The notes beneath the pieces are model-generated. The model saw nothing but the letters and a program-made list of their open reading frames with translations. It ran no database searches and was not told the origin of the DNA. Made by a program: the position numbers and the translations under genes. A DNA stretch of 64,000 bases from Ciceribacter sp. L1K22 (GTDB lineage: Bacteria > Pseudomonadota > Alphaproteobacteria > Rhizobiales > Rhizobiaceae): NCBI RefSeq assembly GCF_017599385.1, contig NZ_JAGFPK010000001.1:1118177-1182176 (forward strand). Reading direction: 5' to 3'. Shown here piece after piece: positions 9,634-18,355 of this stretch (positions are counted from its first letter, which is position 1; every line of letters starts with the position of its first letter).

Positions 9634-10266
9634 ATGCCGGTCCTCAGGCCATTCCCTGTCGCTCGCGTGCGGCAAGTTCTGTTCCACGTCGCCACCGTTA
9701 CGACGATCCTCGTCGCCACCGCCGGGACCGCCGACGCCCATGTCCTGGGCGGCGCCATGGGTGGTTTCGGTTCGGGTTTCGAGCATCCGCTGCTGGGACC
9801 TGACCATCTGCTCGCGATGCTTGCCGTCGGCCTTTGGGGCGCCCAGCTTGGTGGCCGTTCCGTCTGGTCGCTGCCCGCCACTTTCCCGCTGATCATGTGT
9901 ATCGGCGGCATTGTCGGCATGACGGAGCTCTTCCCGATACCATTCATGGAACTCGGTATCGGTCTCTCCGTGCTTGTGCTGGGTCTTGCAATTGCGGCCG
10001 CCTGGAAGGCGCCGGAGTTTGTTGCGCTGCTGCTGGTCTCCGTCTTCGCGATCTTCCACGGTTACGCTCACGGCCAGGAACTGCCGGGCGCCGCCGATCC
10101 CGCCGCCTACGCGGTCGGCTTCGTCGTCGCGACCGGCCTGATCCATGTCGCCGGTGTCGTCATCGGCATGGTGCTCGGTCGCATCCGCGAGGGCCGGGTG
10201 GTTCGCCTGCTGGGCGCGCTCATCGCGCTGTGCGGCGTCTACTTCGCCGTCAGCGCCGTCGTCTGA
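9634..10266 (+). CDS. HupE/UreJ-family nickel/cobalt permease
   Basis: Integral membrane protein of 210 residues, with an N-terminal signal-like segment ending near AGTADAHVLGG and about six further hydrophobic segments. The HupE/UreJ metal signature HPxxGxDHxxxM is present as EHPLLGPDHLLAM around residues 52-63. Further histidines (FHGYAHGQELPG) match the family's second conserved region. Members import Ni2+ or Co2+, usually next to hydrogenase or urease genes. Neither is present here, so the metal and client enzyme are open. GGAGGGTGAG supports ATG 9634. It is followed 3 nt later by another membrane protein gene. Confidence 0.88.
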   Translation: MPVLRPFPVARVRQVLFHVATVTTILVATAGTADAHVLGGAMGGFGSGFEHPLLGPDHLLAMLAVGLWGAQLGGRSVWSLPATFPLIMCIGGIVGMTELFPIPFMELGIGLSVLVLGLAIAAAWKAPEFVALLLVSVFAIFHGYAHGQELPGAADPAAYAVGFVVATGLIHVAGVVIGMVLGRIREGRVVRLLGALIALCGVYFAVSAVV

Positions 10267-10269
10267 ACC

Positions 10270-11139
10270 ATGGCTGCGCGTGGAACGTCACAGACAGGCG
10301 AACATGGCGTCCCTGGCGAAAGCCGGGCGGAGCGGCGTCGGCGGTTGCGTGCGCTCGGATCGGCGGGACCGACATCGTTCGAACCTCCCTCGCGCTTGGA
10401 TCGGTTCAGGGCCGTAGCGCGGACAGGTGGGTTCCGTTTCTCCGCTGCCTGGCTTGCCTTCGGCTTCCTGCTCGTTCTTCTCTCCCAGACGCTGCCGCAC
10501 GACTACGGCTTCCTGGAGCTTGGCTGGCTCTTCACGCTCTCGGTCTATGACCTCGTTCTTGCCATGCTGGGCCTGTCGGTGGCGCTCGCCTTCGCCGAGA
10601 CGGTAGCGGCCGCCGCCGCCATCCCTGTGATGTTCGTCCTCGTCCTTCTACCGATGATGATCTTCTTCGACGAGGTCTTTTTTCTCATCCGTGAGACGGT
10701 TCTTGGCTATAATCTCTTTCTCGTCGCACCGCTCGCCGTCATGGTTACCGGCCTTGCCCTCTGGCTGCCCGGCCGATGGAGAGACTTGGCGGCCGTTCTA
10801 GCAGCGGCAATCGTCGCCTTTTCGCTGTCGCTCTTTGTCGGACTGGATGATCTCGGCGTGGGGGTTGCCGATTTCGCATCGGGCACGCTGTTCTGCAGCC
10901 TCTGGCTGGTCACCGCGCCTGGTCTCGTGTTGCGGCAGTTCCGCGGCGGCTGGCTCACCATCCCGTCCCGCATCATCGGCAGTTGGCTCGTAGTGATCGC
11001 CATCGTCGTTGGTGTCTCGCTCTATGTTCCGCCGAAGCGTATTGCCCCGCCACCTCCGCAGCCTCCGGCCGACACCAGCATCCGCCTCGACGATGGAACG
11101 GTGATCGACGTTCCCGATCCCACCGACGAGGAGCAGTAG
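10270..11139 (+). CDS. Multi-pass membrane protein of unknown function
   Basis: 289-residue protein I cannot assign to a family. A hydrophilic Arg-rich N-terminus (about 55 residues) is followed by roughly seven hydrophobic segments and a proline-rich linker (PPPPQPPADTS). The acidic C-terminal tail ends DPTDEEQ and probably lies outside the membrane. It starts 3 nt after the hupE-like stop, so the two are very probably co-transcribed. It may assist the metal permease or be an unrelated passenger. Confidence 0.7.
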   Translation: MAARGTSQTGEHGVPGESRAERRRRLRALGSAGPTSFEPPSRLDRFRAVARTGGFRFSAAWLAFGFLLVLLSQTLPHDYGFLELGWLFTLSVYDLVLAMLGLSVALAFAETVAAAAAIPVMFVLVLLPMMIFFDEVFFLIRETVLGYNLFLVAPLAVMVTGLALWLPGRWRDLAAVLAAAIVAFSLSLFVGLDDLGVGVADFASGTLFCSLWLVTAPGLVLRQFRGGWLTIPSRIIGSWLVVIAIVVGVSLYVPPKRIAPPPPQPPADTSIRLDDGTVIDVPDPTDEEQ

Positions 11140-11233
11140 TCATGGACGTCGCCACGCTGCTCCCTGGACGGATCGGATCCTTCGGAAAGACTGACAGCCT
11201 CGCACCAGCGCACCGTGTCTTGGTGGTGACTGC

Positions 11234-12145
11234 ATGAAGATCCGCTACGATCGCCCCGTATCCAGGTCCGCTTTCCTTGCCCGCCGGCTCGCCCTTTTCG
11301 CGCTGGCAATGATCCTTGTTGCCGGACTGGCGCATCGTTTCGGTCCGCTCTCCACGCCCGATTTCGTGGCACTTGCCCTCGTTGCGGCCGTTCCGGCGGC
11401 TGTGTCGGTCCCCCTCGCACTTATCGGTCTCGCGCGTTTGTGGTTCGTCGGCGCCTTGGGCGGCGTTGCCGCGACGCGTGCCCTTCTGTATGCGGCACTG
11501 CCGCTCGGCCTCGCGCTGTTTGGCACCTGGCGCTACATGGCGCTGCCGGAAATTTATGACGTAACGACGGATGTCATCGATCCCCCCGCCTTCATCGAAA
11601 CGGCCGAGTTCGACCAGAAATGGCTTCCGCGTCCGGCGATCCGTCCCGAGGACCGGAGGGAACAGGCCCGCGCCTATCCGGCGCTCGCCTCCCGCAGATA
11701 TGATGGTGCGCTCGATCGCGTCTACGAGGCCGTGGTTCGCGTGGCGGCGCAAAAAGGGTGGCGGATTGGTCCGACCCGCGGCACCGAATATGCCGTTCCC
11801 GAACTGTTGCCGGAGACAGAAGCAGGCGAAACCGAACTCGACGGCGCACCGGATGACGTCGTGCCGGAGGTCGGCCCTGTTCCCAAGCCACGTCCGCAGG
11901 AGCCACTCGTCTCTGTTCCCGCCACACCCGAAGGGACCGTCCTCATCCAGGCCGAGACCCGCAGCCTCGTTCTCGGTTTTCCCATGGATACGATGATCCG
12001 CCTGCGCGAAGAGGCCGAGACGACGCTCGTCGATCTCCGCGTCGAAAGCCGCTACGGCCCCCATGACCTCGGTTTCGGCGCGGAGACTGCGCAAGACTTC
12101 CTGCATGCCCTCGATGCGGAACTGCTTGGCATCGCCGGCGATTGA
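11234..12145 (+). CDS. DUF1499 family membrane protein
   Basis: 303-residue protein with three or four N-terminal transmembrane helices (residues about 15-120) and a C-terminal DUF1499 domain. The domain pattern is visible as YPAL...VRVAAQKGWRI, TVLIQAETRSLVLGFPMDTMIRLREE and VDLRVESRYGPHDLGFGAETAQDFL. A Pro/Glu-rich insertion (residues about 190-232) interrupts the domain, which is unusual. DUF1499 function is unknown. It is probably the third gene of the hupE-like operon despite a 94-nt gap. It ends 6 nt from the convergent MBL-fold hydrolase gene. Confidence 0.8.
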   Translation: MKIRYDRPVSRSAFLARRLALFALAMILVAGLAHRFGPLSTPDFVALALVAAVPAAVSVPLALIGLARLWFVGALGGVAATRALLYAALPLGLALFGTWRYMALPEIYDVTTDVIDPPAFIETAEFDQKWLPRPAIRPEDRREQARAYPALASRRYDGALDRVYEAVVRVAAQKGWRIGPTRGTEYAVPELLPETEAGETELDGAPDDVVPEVGPVPKPRPQEPLVSVPATPEGTVLIQAETRSLVLGFPMDTMIRLREEAETTLVDLRVESRYGPHDLGFGAETAQDFLHALDAELLGIAGD

Positions 12146-12151
12146 GGAATG

Positions 12152-13078
12152 TCAGGCAGGCATGTAGGTGCCGGTGAGCCGGGGCGGCCCCTCGGTGATA
12201 ACAAGCCCCTTTTCAACCAGATCCTCGATATGGGCCAACACTGAAAGTGCCGCCGCGCCGTGCAGTCTCGGATCTGTGCTGGCGTAGATCACCTTGACCA
12301 TATCAGGGATCAGCCGGTCTCCCGCCTTGATGCGCTCCAGCACGGCCCGCTCGCGCATGCGCCGGTGGGTCCTCAGCCCCCGCAGGAAGGATTGTGGCTC
12401 CCTGACCGGGCCGCCATGGCCCGGCAGGAATACCCGGTCGTCACGCGTAAGCAGCCGCTCGAGTGAGGCCATGTAGTCGCCCATCGCCCCATCCGGAGGA
12501 GCCACGATCGAGGTCGCCCATGCCATGACATGGTCGGCGGAAAACAGAATGCCACTGCCGTCGAGAGCGAAAGCGGCATGGTTGGCGGTATGTCCTGGCG
12601 TCAGGATCGCCGTCAGCGAAAACCCGTCGGCTTCGATCCTGTCACCATCGCCGACCGTTACGTCGGGCACGAAGTCGGTGTCCGAACTCTCCGCAAACGG
12701 ATTGGTCTCGCCCTCGTGCAGCGGTCGCGCCGGCCGGTGCGGCCCTTCGGCCACGATCAGGGCGCCAGTCGCCGCCTTCAGGCGGTGCGACAGCGGCGAG
12801 TGATCGCGGTGGGTGTGGCTGACGAGGATATGACTGACGGGCCGATCGCCGATCGCTGCCATCAGAGCGGAAAAATGCGCGTCGTCCGCCGGTCCCGGAT
12901 CGATCACCACGAGGCTATTCCTGCCGACAATGTAGGAATTGGTCCCGTGGAAGGTGAAGGGGCCGGGATTGTTCACGGTGATCCGCAAGACGTCCTCTGC
13001 GACAGGCACGGCCTGGCCATGGGCGGGCTGGAACTCCAGCTCGAACCGGGGTTGCTCGTCGCTCATTGGCTCGCTCAC
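12152..13078 (-). CDS. MBL-fold metallo-hydrolase (LACTB2/glyoxalase II-like)
   Basis: 308-residue metallo-beta-lactamase-fold hydrolase. The metal-binding motif is HTHRDH, with further ligands in TPGHTANH, FSADHVM and LPGHGGPV. The C-terminal 70 residues are helical and resemble the winged-helix extension of LACTB2-like enzymes. The substrate is unknown (thioester, phosphodiester or RNA are possible). A GTG at 13078 overlaps the stop of the upstream cupin gene (GTGA), suggesting translational coupling; ATG 13066 is an alternative that removes four residues. Confidence 0.88.
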   Translation of the reverse strand: MSEPMSDEQPRFELEFQPAHGQAVPVAEDVLRITVNNPGPFTFHGTNSYIVGRNSLVVIDPGPADDAHFSALMAAIGDRPVSHILVSHTHRDHSPLSHRLKAATGALIVAEGPHRPARPLHEGETNPFAESSDTDFVPDVTVGDGDRIEADGFSLTAILTPGHTANHAAFALDGSGILFSADHVMAWATSIVAPPDGAMGDYMASLERLLTRDDRVFLPGHGGPVREPQSFLRGLRTHRRMRERAVLERIKAGDRLIPDMVKVIYASTDPRLHGAAALSVLAHIEDLVEKGLVITEGPPRLTGTYMPA

Positions 13079-13371
13079 TTGTACTCGATCTCGATGAAGC
13101 TCATCGGCGCATCGCCGCCATTGATCACGTTGTGCTCGACGCCCGCCTCGCGGCGGTAGACCTCGCCGGCTCTGCTGGTGACACGCCGTTCGCCGCCGGC
13201 GTCCTCGATCAGGAAATGGCAGTCGGTCATCGGCACCACGACATAGCCGAGCCCGTGCACATGATGGCCGGTCGCAGCCCCCGGCTCGAAATCCCAGCGC
13301 GTCGCCCGAACCACCGCGTCATCGATCAGCAATGTGGGGATGGCGGGTGGACGGGCCGAGTAACCGGGCAT
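13075..13371 (-). CDS. Small single-domain cupin protein
   Basis: 98-residue cupin-fold protein. The first cupin motif is represented by GHHVHGLGYVVVP with two histidines, and the second by GEVYRREAGVEHNVIN with a glutamate and a histidine, so a metal site is plausible. Substrate and reaction are unknown. It overlaps the downstream MBL-fold hydrolase by 4 nt and forms a two-gene operon with it, suggesting that both act on the same metabolite or stress. Confidence 0.82.
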   Translation of the reverse strand: MPGYSARPPAIPTLLIDDAVVRATRWDFEPGAATGHHVHGLGYVVVPMTDCHFLIEDAGGERRVTSRAGEVYRREAGVEHNVINGGDAPMSFIEIEYK

Positions 13372-13433
13372 GGCAGGCTCCTGCTGCGGGTGCGAAGGAA
13401 ACGATTGTTATCGCCAAGCCGAAGCCGGCGCAA

Positions 13434-13473
13434 AGAAAAACAGCCCCGCCTCCGATGGAACGGAGACGGGGCT
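13434..13473 (-). terminator. Rho-independent terminator of the PfpI-type gene
   Basis: Read on the minus strand, AGCCCCGTCTCC and GGAGGCGGGGCT pair with one wobble around an 8-nt loop and are followed by a GTTTTTCTTT tract. It lies 18-57 nt beyond the PfpI-type gene stop. Confidence 0.85.
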
Positions 13474-13490
13474 ATCGTGCCGGGACGCAA

Positions 13491-14054
13491 TCAGGCGGCG
13501 CGGCGCCGCTCGTGCTTGCCTTCCTCGATTTCCTCGACGATCTTGGAAACAAAGGCATCCAGATCGGCCGGCGACCGCGAGGTGACGATACCCTGGTCGG
13601 TCACCACTTCGGAATCCTGCCAGTTGGCACCGGCATTGACGAGGTCGGTGCGGATCGATTCATACGATGTCGCGTCACGACCCTTCAGAGCGCCGGCCTC
13701 GACCAGCAGCCAAGGACCGTGGCAGATGGCCGCCACAGGTTTGCCGCTGTCGACGAAATCCTTGACGAGCTTTACCGCGCTCTTTTCCTTGCGCAGCAGG
13801 TCCGGATTGATCTGGCCGCCGGGAATGACGAGGGCGTCATAGCTGTCAATGCGGGCATCGGAGACCGTCAGATCGACATCGATGGAATCGCCCCAGTCCT
13901 TCTGATCCCAGCTCTTGATCGGACGCTTTTCAAGCGAGGCGATCTCGACCTTGGCCCCTGCGGCCTTCAGCTTGTCATAGGGAACGCGAAGCTCCGAACG
14001 CTCGTAGCCGTCGGTGGCGAGAATAAGGACGCGGGCGGAATTGATGGAGGGCAT
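13491..14054 (-). CDS. DJ-1/PfpI family protein (general stress type)
   Basis: 187-residue class I glutamine amidotransferase-like protein of the PfpI/YhbO type, associated with protein or carbonyl-damage defence. The catalytic-site cysteine and histidine are in AAICHGPWLLVEAG, and the conserved acidic residue is in TDGYERSEL. The alpha/beta core (LVIPGG) is complete. ATG 14054 is preceded by AAAGGAGAAGACC; longer in-frame extensions would run through the tRNA-Gln region and are rejected. A GGAAC-N16-GGTT promoter lies at 14095-14119, so EcfG-type general stress control is likely. A terminator follows at 13434-13473. Confidence 0.92.
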   Translation of the reverse strand: MPSINSARVLILATDGYERSELRVPYDKLKAAGAKVEIASLEKRPIKSWDQKDWGDSIDVDLTVSDARIDSYDALVIPGGQINPDLLRKEKSAVKLVKDFVDSGKPVAAICHGPWLLVEAGALKGRDATSYESIRTDLVNAGANWQDSEVVTDQGIVTSRSPADLDAFVSKIVEEIEEGKHERRRAA

Positions 14055-14094
14055 GGTCTTCTCCTTTTTGTTTCGTTTCGGGGGACGACAGGAA

Positions 14095-14119
14095 AACCCG
14101 TGGCGGCATCGGATGTTCC
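14095..14119 (-). promoter_or_regulatory. EcfG/RpoE2-type general-stress promoter for the PfpI-type gene
   Basis: Minus strand GGAAC (14119-14115), 16-nt spacer, GGTT (14098-14095). It matches the alphaproteobacterial general stress consensus GGAAC-N16/17-CGTT except for one base in the -10 element. The expected start of transcription near 14088 leaves a leader of about 35 nt. Confidence 0.8.
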
Positions 14120-14281
14120 GACACCTGCGACATTTGACCACCATGCGAGCGCTTCGTCCCGGCATCCCATCCGCCGTGAGACAACCCGTGAAAAAAGCGC
14201 GACGAAGTGATTGCCGCCATCGCCGAGCTTTGCTAATCAGGCGTCGATTTGCGGCGGGTGACACCGTTCCGCGATCTCTGT

Positions 14282-14356
14282 TGGGGCGTCGCCAAGCGGT
14301 AAGGCACCGGTTTTTGGTACCGGCATTCCCAGGTTCGAATCCTGGCGCCCCAGCCA
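14282..14356 (+). tRNA. tRNA-Gln (anticodon TTG)
   Basis: Cloverleaf folds by eye: acceptor TGGGGCG pairs with CGCCCCA, the anticodon stem CCGGT/ACCGG holds the loop TTTTGGT with anticodon TTG, and the T arm is CCAGGTTCGAATCCTGG. Discriminator G and an encoded CCA (14354-14356) complete the 75-nt gene. Confidence 0.97.
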
Positions 14357-14448
14357 ACGCTTTCCTCCGAATTTCGCTGCTAACGCGGATTGGTCCGAGC
14401 GAAGAGACGGCACGGGCGGGCTGGCCCGGTTCTTGCTTCTTTTCGGGC

Positions 14449-15966
14449 ATGAAAATAGCCCAGCTCCAACTTGCTTCAGACCATACCTGGCACCAGGTGT
14501 TCACGACGCTTGATCGTGAAGGCCAGGCGCTCAATATCCAAATTCGCCGCATGATCGTGCAGGCGGTCGAGACCGGACTTCTGCCGGTCAATGTGCGTTT
14601 GCCCTCTTCGCGCGAGCTTGCGCTTCGGCTCGGCGTCGGCCGCAATACGGTGACGGCGGCCTACCAGCAACTGATCGACGAGGGTGTGCTTGCCTCCCGC
14701 GAGCGGGCCGGCATCTTTGTTCGTGCCGTCGCGAAACCATCGGTCGCGGCGACTAAAGCCCGCCCGTCGTCGGACTGGTCGGCGCGCTATGCGATCCGGC
14801 CGTCGCGCCTGCCGCAGATCAGCAAGCCACGCGATTGGCGATCCTATCCCTATCCGTTTCTGTCCGGCCAGTACGATCCCGGCCTGTTTCCGACGAACAA
14901 CTGGCGCGAGGCAGTGCGCGCTACATCCAGCGTCCAGGAAATCCAGGTCTGGGCCGCCGACATGATCGATGACGACGATCCCGACCTGATTGAGCAGTTG
15001 CGCATCCAGGTCCTGCCGCGCCGGGGCATATTCGCCCAGCCTGGGGAGGTGATCCTCACGCTCGGTTCCCAGCAGGCGTTGTCGATGCTGGTCCAGCTGT
15101 TCGTCGGGCGCGATACGCCGGTGGGGCTGGAGGATCCCGGTTATCCCGACCTGCGGAACATGGTGCGGCTTGCCACCCGCAGGCCGGTGTTTCTGCCTGC
15201 CGATCGAGACGGATTGCTGCCGGGCGATGAGTTCGCACGCTGCGAACTCGCCTTCGTCACCGCCGGCCATCAGTGCCCGACCACCGGCGTCATGCCGCTC
15301 GAGCGGCGTCTGGCGCTGGTCGAGGCCGCGGCGCGCAACGATGTGCTGCTGGTCGAAGATGATTACGACGCCGATCTCTCGGTCGAGGCCGACAGCGATA
15401 TCCCGGCGCTGAAGAGCCTGGATACGGCGGACAGGGTCATCTATGTCGGCAGCTTCTCGAAGGTGCTGGCGCCCGGACTTCGTGTTGGCTATGTCGTCGC
15501 GCCGAAGCCGGTGGTCGACGAATTGCGGGTCCTGCGGCGACTGATGCTGCGCCATCCCCCGACAAACAACCAGCGTTCACTCGCGACATTCATCGGCCTT
15601 GGACACTATCGGCTTCACCTCGCCCGCGCCGGCGCGGCCATCCTGGAACGGGCAAGTCTTATCGCCCGCCTTCTGCCGGAAACGATGCCCTCCTGCCGAT
15701 TTGAACGGGGCGAGGGGGCGACGAGCTTCTGGATCGAGGGACCACCCGGCTTCGACGCGCGCGCCATGGCCGAGCATGCACGAAAACAGGGCATCCTCGT
15801 CGAGGCTGGCGACATCTTCTTCTCGGATCCGACACGCGGCGCCCGGTTTTTCCGTATCGGCTTCAGCTCGATCGCCACGCACCGCATCGAGGCCGGTATC
15901 GTCAAACTTGGGTCGGTCGTTGAGGAACACTGCCGCCGAGCGCTGGCTTTCGCCGATCCCGTTTGA
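14449..15966 (+). CDS. MocR/PdxR-family (TauR-like) PLP-binding transcriptional regulator
   Basis: 505-residue GntR-type regulator with a fused aminotransferase domain. The N-terminal winged helix (residues about 30-95) shows LPSSRELALRLGVGRNTVTAAYQQL. The class I aminotransferase-like domain has the PLP-lysine context YVGSFSKVLAPGLRVGY and the aspartate segment LLVEDDYDADL. ATG 14449 follows the tRNA gene; longer in-frame starts would read through the tRNA. It precedes the taurine-pyruvate aminotransferase gene by 144 nt on the same strand. This is the arrangement of TauR, the taurine-responsive MocR regulator of other alphaproteobacteria, so TauR is the likely identity. Confidence 0.88.
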   Translation: MKIAQLQLASDHTWHQVFTTLDREGQALNIQIRRMIVQAVETGLLPVNVRLPSSRELALRLGVGRNTVTAAYQQLIDEGVLASRERAGIFVRAVAKPSVAATKARPSSDWSARYAIRPSRLPQISKPRDWRSYPYPFLSGQYDPGLFPTNNWREAVRATSSVQEIQVWAADMIDDDDPDLIEQLRIQVLPRRGIFAQPGEVILTLGSQQALSMLVQLFVGRDTPVGLEDPGYPDLRNMVRLATRRPVFLPADRDGLLPGDEFARCELAFVTAGHQCPTTGVMPLERRLALVEAAARNDVLLVEDDYDADLSVEADSDIPALKSLDTADRVIYVGSFSKVLAPGLRVGYVVAPKPVVDELRVLRRLMLRHPPTNNQRSLATFIGLGHYRLHLARAGAAILERASLIARLLPETMPSCRFERGEGATSFWIEGPPGFDARAMAEHARKQGILVEAGDIFFSDPTRGARFFRIGFSSIATHRIEAGIVKLGSVVEEHCRRALAFADPV

Positions 15967-16110
15967 GGCCTGGAGGAAGGCGGGGTACCAGATCGCCTTT
16001 TCGATGGTGCCAGCACCGGAAAACACGCCGGTTCAAGCGCGCGCGTGATAAAACTCTTCCGCCCGGAATGTCCGGGTTCGGCGGCCGAAAGGCCAAACGG
16101 GAGAGGTCTA

Positions 16111-17493
16111 ATGAACATAGCCGCGCAGCCCAACGACATACGCGATGTCATCGAGGCCGACCGTGCCCATGTCTGGCATCATCTCGTCCAGCACAAGCCC
16201 TTCGAAACCAACGATCCGCGCATCTTCGTCGAGGGCAGGGGCATGCGGCTCTGGGATGCTACCGGCAAGGAGTATCTTGACGCGCTCTCGGGCGGCGTCT
16301 GGACCGTCAACGTCGGATTCGGCCGCGTCAGCATCGCCGATGCGGTGCGTGACCAGCTTGTGAAGCTCAACTATTTCGCCAACTCCGCGGGTTCGATTGC
16401 CGGCGCGAAGTTCGCCGAGAAGCTCATCTCGAAGATGCCTGGCCTCACCCGCGTCTACTATTCGAATTCCGGCTCGGAGGCGAACGAGAAGGTCTTCAAG
16501 ATGGTGCGCCAGATCGCGCATCGTCATCACGGTGGCCGCAAGGTGAAGATCCTCTACCGCGAGCGCGACTATCACGGCACCACGATCGGCACGCTTGCCG
16601 CCGCCGGCCAGCCGCAGCGGCGCGAGCAGTATGGCCCCATGCCACCCGGTTTCGTCGAGGTGCCGCATTGCCTGGAATACCGCAGCCAGTACGGCGCCAT
16701 CGACAATTACGGCGAGCGCGCGGCCGAAGCGATCGAGGAGGTCATCCTGCGCGAAGGGCCGGATACGATCGGTCTGCTCTGCCTTGAGCCGGTCACGGCG
16801 GGTGGCGGCGTCATCGTGCCGCCGACCGGCTATTGGCAGAAGGTCCAGGAGATCTGCAAAAAATACGATATCCTGCTGCATATCGACGAGGTCGTCTGTG
16901 GCGTCGGCCGCACCGGAAAGTGGTTCGGCTACCAGAACTTCGGCATCGAGCCTGACTTCGTCACCATGGCCAAGGGGGTCGCCTCCGGCTACGCGGCGAT
17001 CTCCTGCACGGTGACGACCGAGAAGATCTTCGAGATGTTCAAGGACGATGCGGACGATCCCATGTCCTATTTCCGCGATATCTCGACCTTCGGCGGCTGC
17101 GTCGCCGGCCCTGCTGCCGCGCTGGAAAACATGCGCATCATCGAGGACGAGGGACTGCTGGACAATACGCTCGCCATGGGCGAGCGCCTGCGCGCCAATC
17201 TGCGTGAGCTTATGGAAAAACACGCTGTCATCGGCGACGTTCGCGGCGCCGGCCTATTCTGCGGCGCCGAACTGGTGGCCGATCGTGGCACCAAGGAGCC
17301 GGCACCGGAAAAGCTGGTCCAGGCGGTCGTCGCCGATTGCGCCGCCCAGGGCGTCATCATCGGCGCCACCAACCGCTCGCTTCCCGGCTTGAACAATACG
17401 CTCTGCCTTGCGCCTGCGCTGATCGCCGGCGAGAACGACATCGATACGATCACGGATGCGATCGGCAAGGCGCTGACCAAGGTCTTCGGCTAA
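16111..17493 (+). CDS. tpa: Taurine--pyruvate aminotransferase (class III)
   Basis: Class III PLP aminotransferase of 460 residues, predicted to convert taurine and pyruvate to sulfoacetaldehyde and alanine. The N-terminal segment RAHVWHHLVQHKPFE and the block GGVWTVNVGFGR are what I recall as typical of Tpa and differ from generic omega-aminotransferases. PLP contacts are YYSNSGSEANE, HIDEVVCGVGRTG and the lysine in TMAKGVASGY. GGGAGAGG precedes ATG 16111. An upstream MocR regulator, a convergent IsfD-like reductase and an IsfE-like exporter support taurine as substrate. No xsc or tauABC lies in the window. A beta-alanine or other omega-amino acid substrate remains possible. Confidence 0.8.
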   Translation: MNIAAQPNDIRDVIEADRAHVWHHLVQHKPFETNDPRIFVEGRGMRLWDATGKEYLDALSGGVWTVNVGFGRVSIADAVRDQLVKLNYFANSAGSIAGAKFAEKLISKMPGLTRVYYSNSGSEANEKVFKMVRQIAHRHHGGRKVKILYRERDYHGTTIGTLAAAGQPQRREQYGPMPPGFVEVPHCLEYRSQYGAIDNYGERAAEAIEEVILREGPDTIGLLCLEPVTAGGGVIVPPTGYWQKVQEICKKYDILLHIDEVVCGVGRTGKWFGYQNFGIEPDFVTMAKGVASGYAAISCTVTTEKIFEMFKDDADDPMSYFRDISTFGGCVAGPAAALENMRIIEDEGLLDNTLAMGERLRANLRELMEKHAVIGDVRGAGLFCGAELVADRGTKEPAPEKLVQAVVADCAAQGVIIGATNRSLPGLNNTLCLAPALIAGENDIDTITDAIGKALTKVFG

Positions 17494-17526
17494 GGCCTGC
17501 TTCAGAAACTGGAGATGCGGCACGAG

Positions 17527-17557
17527 AGGCCGTCGCGGTTTGCCGCGGCGGCCTTTT
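17527..17557 (+). terminator. Rho-independent terminator after tpa
   Basis: AGGCCGTCGCGG and CCGCGGCGGCCT form a near-perfect 12-bp stem with a TTTG loop and a short T run, 33 nt after the tpa stop and just before the convergent reductase gene. Confidence 0.8.
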
Positions 17558-17561
17558 CCGT

Positions 17562-18320
17562 TCAGGTCGTTTCGCGATGAATCTGGAACGGCGCCCAGGA
17601 TTGGCTGACCGGCATGATCTCCAGGCTGTTGATATTCACGTGTGGCGGCAGCGACGCGACCCAGTGGATGGTCTCGGCAATATCCTCAGGCTGCAAGGGG
17701 TTGGCTCCGGCATAGAGCCGCTCATAGGCCGCCTTGTCGCCGCCGGTACGGACCAGCGTGAACTCGCTCTCCGAAAGCCCCGGCTCGATCGAGGTGACCC
17801 GCACCCCCTTGCCGGAAAGGTCGCTGCGCAGTCCGAGCGAAAACTGGCGGACGAAGGCCTTGGTGCCACTATAGACATTGCCGCCCGGATACGGCCAGTT
17901 CGAGGCGATCGAGGCGAGATTGACGACGAGCCCACGACGCGCGATGAGCGTGTCGAGAAGCAGCCGCGTGATGGTGACGAGCCCGGTGATATTGGTGTCG
18001 ATCATCGTCTTCCAGTGGTCGAGATCGCAATCCTGTGCGGGACCGTTGCCAAGGGCCAGGCCGGCATTGTTCACCAGCACGTCGATATCCCTGAACCCGG
18101 CCGGCCGCGAGGCGAGGGCAGAGCGGGTCTCGGTTTCGTCGCGTATATCGAAGCACAGCGCCAGCGCTCGTTCCTGGCCGCCCAGTTCCTCGACCAGGGC
18201 ATCCAGCCTGTCCTTGCGGCGGCCGGTCAGCACCACGGTCCAGCCCTCGCGCGCGAAGCGTTGCGCCACGGCCTTGCCGAAGCCCGAGGTGGCACCGGTA
18301 ATCAGAGCGGTTCTGGACAT
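17562..18320 (-). CDS. isfD: Short-chain dehydrogenase, probable sulfoacetaldehyde reductase (IsfD-like)
   Basis: 252-residue SDR enzyme. The cofactor motif is TGATSGFG, NNAG is present, and the catalytic YxxxK is YSGTK. An arginine pair after beta-2 (LTGRRKDR) suggests NADPH. The C-terminal MPVSQSWAPFQIHR marks the YdfG subfamily, to which sulfoacetaldehyde reductase IsfD belongs. ATG 18320 starts at the Rossmann strand. It lies 35 nt downstream of a TauE-type exporter gene and is convergent with tpa, which supports reduction of sulfoacetaldehyde to isethionate. Without that context it would be called a YdfG-type 3-hydroxy acid dehydrogenase, so the name is inference. Confidence 0.7.
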   Translation of the reverse strand: MSRTALITGATSGFGKAVAQRFAREGWTVVLTGRRKDRLDALVEELGGQERALALCFDIRDETETRSALASRPAGFRDIDVLVNNAGLALGNGPAQDCDLDHWKTMIDTNITGLVTITRLLLDTLIARRGLVVNLASIASNWPYPGGNVYSGTKAFVRQFSLGLRSDLSGKGVRVTSIEPGLSESEFTLVRTGGDKAAYERLYAGANPLQPEDIAETIHWVASLPPHVNINSLEIMPVSQSWAPFQIHRETT

Positions 18321-18355
18321 GAAATAATCCTTTCGACGGGCAAGAGGCGTGGCGG

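Noticed and set aside
14014-14448. In-frame N-terminal extension of the MocR regulator
   Set aside because: It would translate through the antisense PfpI start and the whole tRNA-Gln gene; ATG 14449 gives the normal family N-terminus.
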